From the NCBI GenBank assembly GCA_903915565.1, contig CAIWTG010000153.1, forward strand, positions 1 to 5,630: DNA of 5,630 nt, written 5' to 3'. The position numbers and the translations under genes are program-made. Shown in pieces: positions 1 through 4,635 of the stretch. A model generated the notes under the pieces. That model did no database searches. It was not told the origin of the DNA and saw nothing but the letters and a program-made list of their open reading frames with translations. Source of the stretch: an uncultured Chloroflexota bacterium (lineage in GTDB: Bacteria; Chloroflexota; Dehalococcoidia; Dehalococcoidales; RBG-16-60-22). How positions within the stretch are numbered: the first letter of the stretch is position 1; each line of letters starts with the position of its first letter.

Positions 1-50
1 AGCAATCGTTCGATATCACCATCATCAAGTAACTTTTTAAATTTGTCACT
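1..50 (-). other. Open stretch in the +1 frame after the omptin-like stop, running off the left edge
   Basis: On the minus strand, the DNA just past and overlapping the stop of the omptin-like gene is open in the +1 frame to the window edge. It reads SDKFKKLLDDGDIERLL, and most of its codons are of purine-N-pyrimidine or Lys/Asp/Glu type, as in real coding DNA. No ATG, GTG or TTG start lies between the preceding in-frame TGA and this stretch. A GGAGG at 66-70 sits three bases before an ATT codon at 60-62. It could be the start of a separate gene with a rare start codon, the continuation of a frameshifted gene, or chance. The peptide does not resemble an omptin beta strand; it loosely resembles the N-termini of small helical proteins such as HEPN proteins, but 17 residues cannot settle this. 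Confidence 0.25.
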
Positions 51-561
51 GGAATAAGTAATTGGCCTCCGCGCGGCAGGCGTTCTCCGAATACGTTGTC
101 AACATGTCGGTATTTCTCGAATCTTCCCAGTCCGAATCTTTCATCCGGCCGTCTACGTTATGCGCGACGCTCATGCCGGCGCGCACTCCGACCGACCATC
201 TGGGACAGGTGCGGCGCAGAGTCGCGTCAAGCCACCAGGTATTCAGGGGAAATTCAAGCCGGCTCAACGGTCGCTGGAACGGCGCGGCGTTACTGCCTAT
301 CTCATATGAAGTCTGGCTCATGATAAAACGACGGAAGTCGAAATCGAATTCCCAGTTCTTCGGAACGTTCAGTTTGCCTCTCTGTTCTGGAGACGTATTG
401 GCTTGATCAACACTTAACGGATAATGTCCTACAACATCTGAAATTATATCCTGCCAGGTTGTCTTTTTTATATCCGCTGTTTTTTCATCAGCCAATGACA
501 TGGCTGGCGAAATAGATAATATAATGATTAATGCTAAAAATAGAACAAGCAATTTATTCAT
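46..561 (-). CDS. Omptin-like outer-membrane protease, N-terminal part only (probably truncated or frameshifted)
   Basis: This exported protein of 171 aa begins with a clear Sec signal peptide: MNK, then a hydrophobic core at residues 4-17, with likely cleavage after SLA (residue 24). The mature part aligns by eye with the first strands of omptins. Residues 99-104 (LSRLEF) match the SQLDWKF strand of OmpT. Residues 122-145 (WSVGVRAGMSV, then GRMKDSDW) match the SIGAAGWTT...GNMVDQDW region. Asp142 and Asp144 therefore correspond to the catalytic Asp83/Asp85 of OmpT. Omptins are ten-stranded outer-membrane barrels of about 290-320 residues that cleave next to basic residues. This frame stops about 27 residues after the Asp pair, so it lacks the Asp210/His212 half and most of the barrel. 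It should be inactive unless translation shifts frame or the stop is an assembly error. The ATG is well supported by AAAAGGAGG seven bases upstream. I am fairly sure of the family and unsure of the gene's integrity. Confidence 0.72.
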   Translation of the reverse strand: MNKLLVLFLALIIILSISPAMSLADEKTADIKKTTWQDIISDVVGHYPLSVDQANTSPEQRGKLNVPKNWEFDFDFRRFIMSQTSYEIGSNAAPFQRPLSRLEFPLNTWWLDATLRRTCPRWSVGVRAGMSVAHNVDGRMKDSDWEDSRNTDMLTTYSENACRAEANYLFQ

Positions 562-568
562 ACAGCAG

Positions 569-577
569 CCTCCTTTT
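569..577 (-). promoter_or_regulatory. Strong Shine-Dalgarno of the omptin-like gene
   Basis: The minus strand reads AAAAGGAGG, seven bases before the ATG at 559-561. This is close to the ideal match and spacing, and it fixes the start codon. The signal peptide beginning at that Met agrees. Confidence 0.75.
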
Positions 578-583
578 TATGAA

Positions 584-611
584 AGTATACCAGCAAAAAA
601 GATTTTTGCAA
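584..611 (-). promoter_or_regulatory. Sigma70-like promoter of the omptin-like gene, extended -10
   Basis: On the minus strand the -35 is TTGCAA (606-611), followed by a 16-base spacer and a -10 TATACT (584-589) that matches consensus at five of six positions. The bases before it are TGG, giving the TGn of an extended -10, which would offset the weaker -35. The predicted start near 577 leaves a leader of only about 16 bases, most of it the Shine-Dalgarno. The gene therefore seems to be transcribed on its own and not only by read-through from the autotransporter gene. Confidence 0.55.
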
Positions 612-616
612 ATGTC

Positions 617-760
617 CAATTTTGGGGACGGTTCTAGGATGAGTTTTTAAAACGTCCCTGCGGGCTCTTTGACAAAGATTAATTCAGATTATAGAGTGGT
701 TTAGGGGTCGCGGGAAATTTTTGATAAAAATAGGTGTCTGTCCCTATTTTCACCTATTTT
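617..760. repeat. Cluster of GGGAC-type inverted motifs, possible REP-like or mini-transposon relic
   Basis: This gene-free stretch has two inward-facing copies of a GGGACRG core. One is on the plus strand at 625-631 (in TTTTGGGGACGGTTCT) and one on the minus strand at 738-744 (in AAAATAGGGACAGACACC). A further CGTCCC at 653-658 pairs with GGGACG at 625-630, giving a six-base stem with a 22-base loop. A small palindrome, TCTTTG-A-CAAAGA, lies at 666-678. From memory, both flanking phrases recur near IS200-like/REP-associated (Y1) transposase genes in environmental bacteria, but no transposase is present here. The seen part is the inverted motifs; the element assignment is inference. Confidence 0.4.
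727..760 (-). terminator. AT-rich hairpin downstream of the autotransporter gene, weak candidate terminator
   Basis: AAAATAGGTG (727-736) and CACCTATTTT (751-760) form a perfect ten-base inverted repeat with a 14-base loop. A competing pairing, AAAATAGG (727-734) with CCTATTTT (743-750), is also perfect over eight bases. On the minus strand the hairpin lies 20 bases after the autotransporter stop and ends in TTTTTAT, so it could end that transcript. The low GC content of the stem makes it weak, and it may simply be the end of the repeat element described above. Confidence 0.35.
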
Positions 761-779
761 CACGAATATCTTGCGATTC

Positions 780-3700
780 TTAGAAACTATACCTTACGGT
801 CACACTTCCGTAATGCTCGTAATACTGGGCCTTGAGCAGGAAGTCATAATCCATATCAAGCGAGACATTGTATTTCGTCTTAAAGCTGACCTTTGTGCCC
901 ATATCATATCCGGACCGCGCGGCCCTGAATCCGCTTGTAGGGAACGCTGTTCCGCCGCCTGCAAAAGCCGCTGTCGTAGCCTGATTATCACCGACCCAAT
1001 CATAGAGCCACTTCGCATGCAGGTCCGGCGTGAACGTCCCGTATTTAAGCGTTAACGGATACGCCGCTCTGACGCCGAAGCCGGTCAGGGCCATGTCGTA
1101 ATCCTGGCTATTGACGGTCAAGTTAAGCGCGTCGGCGTCTGTTTCGGTGTAACTTGTGGTATGCAGATGCATATACTGGAATGAAACCAGCGGCGTCATG
1201 ATGAGGTTCCTATAGAAGAAGCTGTAGCCGCCTTCAAGATATCCCGAGTACTGCTGGCCGTTATAATCGGCGCTGGCGGTGCGCTGGGTTAAGGTTCCGA
1301 CCGTGACCGCGCGTGAGGCGTTATAAATATTGTATATGAATGTGAAGGCTGCATCCAGATAAAGAGGGTATTTACTGTTCTTATAGGAGAAATATGATGT
1401 CCATGGTATGCTGTCGATGTCATTCCTGCCAGAACTATCCTTTGAGCGGACAAATGTCTGGCCATAACCGGAACCTACGCCTATACGCAATGAATCATTG
1501 CCGATATTGAGAGGTATATCGGCTCCACCGTAAGCGCCCCAAGATGTGGCATTGTAACCGTTACTGAACCCTCTTGGATCCTGATGGGCATAATCGCCGA
1601 GGCCCTGCGCCCAGATATCCAGGCCGTGCAGATAATCGTCGCCTGTCGAGATGCCGGTCGGGCCTGCCGCGTGAATATTCTCAAGATGCGTTTCGGTCAA
1701 ATTGGTTATCTGGCTTAGCATGGATATAGCCGATTGTACCACCGAGCCGTCAACCGTAGTGGTCATGCTGTTTAATGAGGATGCAGCTTGGCTAGTTGAC
1801 AAATTGTTAAGGGCATTGATAACGGTTGCCATATCTCCGGAAGGGTTGCTGATACTGTCCAGGACGGCGCCGACGGTAGCTGCGTTGGGATTGGCAGTAG
1901 ACCCGGCTACACTAAGGTTATTAATGGTAGAGCAGATTGCGGTGAGAATGAGGTCGCAGCCCAAGATGGACCCCGTAAATGATAAGTTCGATTGGCCGGA
2001 AGTTGTTATAGTGCCTGGAACGTTATCGACACCAGTCGCGGTACTTATTACGGTAAGCTTGGTACCATTTGTTATGCTGCCGCCGACATTGATATTTAAT
2101 ATACTATTGGCCGCTGTAATAAATGCCTTGGCAGTTGAGGTGAGAGAGCCGTAGTTTGAAGCGGAGTTGACAGTGATTTTAAGGGTTGCCGGAGCACCGG
2201 CGCCCTGCGTATAGTTCCCTATACCTGTAACGCCGGTTGTGCCGATGTCCAGAGTTGCGTCATTGGTGACGGCTCCTGCGCCGAGGGCGCCTGCGCTTGC
2301 GGCCTGTACGGTGCCGGCGTTAATGGTCATGCCGCCGCTAAATGTGTTGGTGCCGGCTAATTTCAGAGTCCCGGTGCCCTGTTTTGTGAACGTGCCGCCA
2401 AGCCCCGTTATCGCGCCTGAGAAGGTGGAGCTGGTTGTATTGCCTACAGTCAGCGCGCCGCCGCCGAGCGCCGCCTCGCTGCCTCCGGCGGTTACCGTAC
2501 CCGTATCGCCTAAAGAGCCGATCGTCTGGGTTTTACCGTTTAAATCCAGCTTGCCGCTGGTGCCATTGATCAAAACCGCCGATGTATTCTTTATCTGGCC
2601 GTCTGCAAGGAGCTTGACGATGTCGGATTTGGCCCCGCCGGTACCATCTCCTATGGTCAAATTACCATTGATAGCTATGGTATCCGCGGCCTTGTTCAGG
2701 TCGAGTTCTCCAGCGTTAACCGTAGTCGTGCCTGTGTAGGTGTTGGCTGCGCCTGACATAGCAAGGGTGCCGGCGCCGGCTTTGGTCAAGCCGAAACCGG
2801 TGCCTCCATCACCTATGGCACCGCCGACAGTCAGCGTATTATTGGTAACCGTGACTTGCCGGTCATTATTCATGGTCACTGCGCCTGTGCCGAGATTGAG
2901 ATTATTGGTGCCGGCAAACGCAAAATCGCCATTCCATTTCTGGGGATTGTTATTTGCTAACGTGATATCTCCGGCGCTGGTGTTATCGATAGTGCCGCCG
3001 GAAATAGTAAGTATGCTGGCCACCGTGCCAATCGCCTTGGTACTGTTGATATTCAGCTGGCCGGCAACAAGATTTGTGCCTCCTGTGTAAGAATTGGTAG
3101 CGTTTGATAGGGTAAGCGCTTTGCTGGTATCGGTCATGTTGATCACTATATTCCCACCGCCGGATATAGTTTTAGTTATCTCGAGGCTATTTGAGCCGGA
3201 TACGGTAAGGGCCCCACTACCCAAATCTAAAAATTTAATCTTACGGGCATCGTCGGTCGACTTTATCGTTCCCGACGTGCCGGTGAGGTTCAGGTATCCC
3301 GTACCCAAACAGGCGTCGTTACCGAGTACGATCGTGCCAGCCTGGAGGTTCGTCCCCCCCGAATAACTATTCGCGCCGCTCAGGGTCATAATGCTGGTGC
3401 CGGTTTTGGTAATGGTTAGACATTTGCCGCCCCCGGCTTCCTTTATCGTGCCGGAGAAAGATGAGTCGCCAGCGTCTCCGAGGGTAAGCGTTTCCCAGCC
3501 CGCCGCATTGTTTGTGACCGTGCCGATACCATTGAGAGAGCCTATCGTATCAGAGTAGCCATTGAGATCCAGCGTGCCCGAAACATTCACCGTAACGGCG
3601 GTACCGTCCGGCAAAACATTGTTAGCGCCTAAAGACAAAGTGCCGGCGTTTATGGTGGTGGCGCCGGTGTAGGTATTAAGTCCGGAGAGAGCCCACGTGT

Positions 3701-4295
3701 TGGCGCCGTCTTTTGTCACAGCCAGCGCATTCGCACCGTTATCGGCGATGATGCCGCTGATAAAATTGGTGGCGAAACTATTTATACCTTTAAGCGTAAG
3801 GGTTTTACCCGGATCTGCCGGACCGGTAATATTGCCGGCAACGGTAAGCGTGTTAGTGGAAAGGCCGGCGTCGTTAACGAGACTGTAATCTCCCAGCAAA
3901 GTGAGGTTGGCATTGATCGTCTGGGCCTTTCCAGCCGTATTGAGGTTATTGTTCATTGTGATTGCGCCGGCGTCATTGACTGTGAGCGTTTCGGCCTTTG
4001 CGCCGCCCGCACCGATCGTATAAGCGCTTAAAGTGTTAGCGGGGTTTTCGAATGTAATGTTTTTGATAGTAATGGGGGCTGTGGTGACGCTGACTGTGGT
4101 TCCGCTGACTCCGGCTGCTGCATTAAAGGTAGCAGTATCACCGGTACCGGGGACAGGCGTTGCATTCCAGTTACCACCTGTACTCCACTTGTTATCAGCT
4201 CCTCCACCGGTCCATGCAGCGTCGGCCGCAAAGGCCTCCGCTGAAAAAGAAAAGACCGTAGCAAATATTATGACTGCAAATAATGACTTTTTCAT
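780..4295 (-). CDS. PATR-type autotransporter (type Va secretion) with complete beta-barrel
   Basis: This is a self-secreting outer-membrane protein of 1171 aa. Residues 1-23 are a Sec signal peptide (MKKSLFAVIIFATVFSFSAEAFA, cleavage AFA|AD). Residues 28-57 hold a Trp-rich module (AWTGGGADNKWSTGGNWN, then PVPGTGDTATF) common at the start of PATR proteins. Residues about 60-800 form a Thr/Gly/Asn-rich beta-helix passenger with at least five PATR motifs of the form LSG-NTYTG-TT-NAGTL. Residues about 805-875 are a helical linker that would thread the pore. Residues about 888-1171 are the autotransporter barrel (PF03797 type), beginning LDIWAQGLGDY and ending SVTVRYSF with the C-terminal Phe used by the BAM machinery. 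No protease or other catalytic motif is visible in the passenger, so adhesion or surface coating is likelier, but the ligand is unknown. The ATG is preceded by AAAAAGGGGAGA, a purine-rich but closely spaced ribosome site, and the signal peptide supports this start. The frame is intact, with no internal break. Confidence 0.9.
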   Translation of the reverse strand: MKKSLFAVIIFATVFSFSAEAFAADAAWTGGGADNKWSTGGNWNATPVPGTGDTATFNAAAGVSGTTVSVTTAPITIKNITFENPANTLSAYTIGAGGAKAETLTVNDAGAITMNNNLNTAGKAQTINANLTLLGDYSLVNDAGLSTNTLTVAGNITGPADPGKTLTLKGINSFATNFISGIIADNGANALAVTKDGANTWALSGLNTYTGATTINAGTLSLGANNVLPDGTAVTVNVSGTLDLNGYSDTIGSLNGIGTVTNNAAGWETLTLGDAGDSSFSGTIKEAGGGKCLTITKTGTSIMTLSGANSYSGGTNLQAGTIVLGNDACLGTGYLNLTGTSGTIKSTDDARKIKFLDLGSGALTVSGSNSLEITKTISGGGNIVINMTDTSKALTLSNATNSYTGGTNLVAGQLNINSTKAIGTVASILTISGGTIDNTSAGDITLANNNPQKWNGDFAFAGTNNLNLGTGAVTMNNDRQVTVTNNTLTVGGAIGDGGTGFGLTKAGAGTLAMSGAANTYTGTTTVNAGELDLNKAADTIAINGNLTIGDGTGGAKSDIVKLLADGQIKNTSAVLINGTSGKLDLNGKTQTIGSLGDTGTVTAGGSEAALGGGALTVGNTTSSTFSGAITGLGGTFTKQGTGTLKLAGTNTFSGGMTINAGTVQAASAGALGAGAVTNDATLDIGTTGVTGIGNYTQGAGAPATLKITVNSASNYGSLTSTAKAFITAANSILNINVGGSITNGTKLTVISTATGVDNVPGTITTSGQSNLSFTGSILGCDLILTAICSTINNLSVAGSTANPNAATVGAVLDSISNPSGDMATVINALNNLSTSQAASSLNSMTTTVDGSVVQSAISMLSQITNLTETHLENIHAAGPTGISTGDDYLHGLDIWAQGLGDYAHQDPRGFSNGYNATSWGAYGGADIPLNIGNDSLRIGVGSGYGQTFVRSKDSSGRNDIDSIPWTSYFSYKNSKYPLYLDAAFTFIYNIYNASRAVTVGTLTQRTASADYNGQQYSGYLEGGYSFFYRNLIMTPLVSFQYMHLHTTSYTETDADALNLTVNSQDYDMALTGFGVRAAYPLTLKYGTFTPDLHAKWLYDWVGDNQATTAAFAGGGTAFPTSGFRAARSGYDMGTKVSFKTKYNVSLDMDYDFLLKAQYYEHYGSVTVRYSF
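783..1634 (-). other. Autotransporter beta-barrel translocator domain
   Basis: These bases encode residues 888-1171 of the autotransporter. Alternating hydrophobic and polar strands with aromatic girdle residues run to the end, for example SLRIGVGSGYGQTF, YSGYLEGGYSFFY, LIMTPLVSFQYMHL and SVTVRYSF. The length of about 284 residues is normal for a 12-stranded autotransporter barrel. The final Phe is intact, so the domain should insert in the outer membrane. Confidence 0.85.
2307..3689 (-). repeat. Five PATR (autotransporter-associated beta strand) motifs within the passenger
   Basis: The motifs lie at residues 203-220 (LSGLNTYTGATTINAGTL; 3636-3689), 305-322 (LSGANSYSGG; 3330-3383), 396-414 (LSNATNSYTGG; 3054-3110), 513-531 (MSGAANTYTGTTTVNAGEL; 2703-2759) and 646-663 (LAGTNTFSGG; 2307-2360). 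They fit the PATR family (TIGR02601/PF12951), whose units mark turns of the passenger beta-helix. A second motif, LDLNG-TIGSL-GTVT, follows the first and fourth units, at residues 242-262 and 583-604. The DNA copies are well diverged, so this is protein-level repetition, not recent tandem copying. Confidence 0.8.
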
Positions 4296-4352
4296 TCTCC
4301 CCTTTTTATATCATATATTAATCGTATTATTATAACGGAATTATTTTTGTTA

Positions 4353-4381
4353 AGTATACCTGAAGAGCCGGCTCAAGACAA
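4353..4381 (-). promoter_or_regulatory. Sigma70-like promoter of the autotransporter gene, with a palindrome in its spacer
   Basis: On the minus strand the -35 is TTGTCT (4376-4381), then a 17-base spacer, then -10 TATACT (4353-4358). The spacer contains a perfect ten-base palindrome, GAGCCGGCTC, at 4365-4374, which is where a repressor operator would block polymerase. The predicted start near 4346 gives an AT-rich leader of about 50 bases. An isolated TATAAT at 4328-4333 lies downstream but has no -35 at a proper distance. The -10 block GGTATACTT is identical to that of the omptin-like gene. Confidence 0.5.
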
Positions 4382-4509
4382 CTTTTTTCCGTATTCGGTT
4401 TTTAAAAAGAATGGGCCATTAAGAAAAGGGGCATGCACTATCCGTTTACGAGTAAGGTGGGGCGGCTCGTCCCTACGTTCGCAGAGTTCGCTTCGGACCA
4501 GCCACTTCA

Positions 4510-4570
4510 TCCCCGCCACCAACAAAAAACCCCGCTGATTAACAGCAGGGTTTTTCAATAGTGGCGGGGA
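4510..4570. repeat. 61-base nested inverted repeat around a bidirectional terminator
   Basis: The outer arms TCCCCGCCAC (4510-4519) and GTGGCGGGGA (4561-4570) are perfectly complementary over ten bases. Inside, five unpaired bases on each side (CAACA at 4520-4524, CAATA at 4556-4560) lead into the terminator stem at 4525-4555. The whole is a symmetric two-tier hairpin. It lies 66 bases past the end of the recombinase gene. Such a structure can protect RNA ends or serve as a recombination substrate; which, if either, is not shown by the sequence. Confidence 0.7.
4525..4555. terminator. Bidirectional intrinsic terminator
   Basis: AAAAACCC-C-GCTG (4525-4537) pairs with CAGC-A-GGGTTTTT (4543-4555) around an ATTAA loop, with one C/A mismatch. 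On the minus strand the GC stem is followed by TTTTTTG, which suits termination of the leftward recombinase transcript before the autotransporter promoter. On the plus strand it is followed by TTTTTC. It insulates the two neighbouring genes. Confidence 0.75.
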
Positions 4571-4635
4571 CGACGGGGACCATAGGGCGTCCCAACCAAC
4601 CACATACTACCACAAGGACTTCCGTGGAGGCAAGT

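Larger units (their letters stand above)
4296..4635. other. Non-coding interval between the recombinase and autotransporter genes
   Basis: Going from right to left, this gap of about 340 bases holds a GC-rich stretch with tandem GGGGAC motifs (4565-4593, including GGGAC-8-GTCCC at 4575-4592), the 61-base nested hairpin with terminator (4510-4570), a GC-rich stretch with the direct repeat GTTCGC-AGA-GTTCGC (4477-4491), about 50 featureless bases, and the autotransporter promoter and leader. Short open frames cross it on both strands but lack ribosome sites and run through the hairpin, so I do not count them as genes. Confidence 0.6.

Noticed and set aside
62..406. Plus-strand open frames opposite the omptin-like gene
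   Set aside because: The minus-strand frame has a signal peptide, Shine-Dalgarno and omptin motifs; the plus-strand products have none.
1702..3888. A run of plus-strand open frames of 63-166 codons opposite the autotransporter passenger
   Set aside because: They are antisense to a repeat-rich, intact coding frame, have low-complexity Val/Pro/Ala translations, and show no ribosome sites or recognisable domains. The Gly/Thr/Asn codons of the passenger leave the opposite strand free of stops.
4328..4333. Consensus TATAAT (minus strand) as the autotransporter -10
   Set aside because: The only good -35 match (TTAACA) is just 13 bases away; the TATACT promoter at 4353-4381 has a proper 17-base spacer. 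The TATAAT may be chance in an AT-rich leader.
4456..4521. Possible tRNA ending CCCCGCCACCA on the plus strand
   Set aside because: The 17 bases before the acceptor strand (4494-4510) do not form a T stem and contain no TTCRANN loop, and no anticodon arm can be placed. At most it is a tRNA-end-like motif.
4373..4603. Minus-strand open frame of 76 codons in the gap between the recombinase and autotransporter
   Set aside because: It reads through the terminator hairpin and its arms, has no Shine-Dalgarno, and overlaps the promoter of the autotransporter gene.
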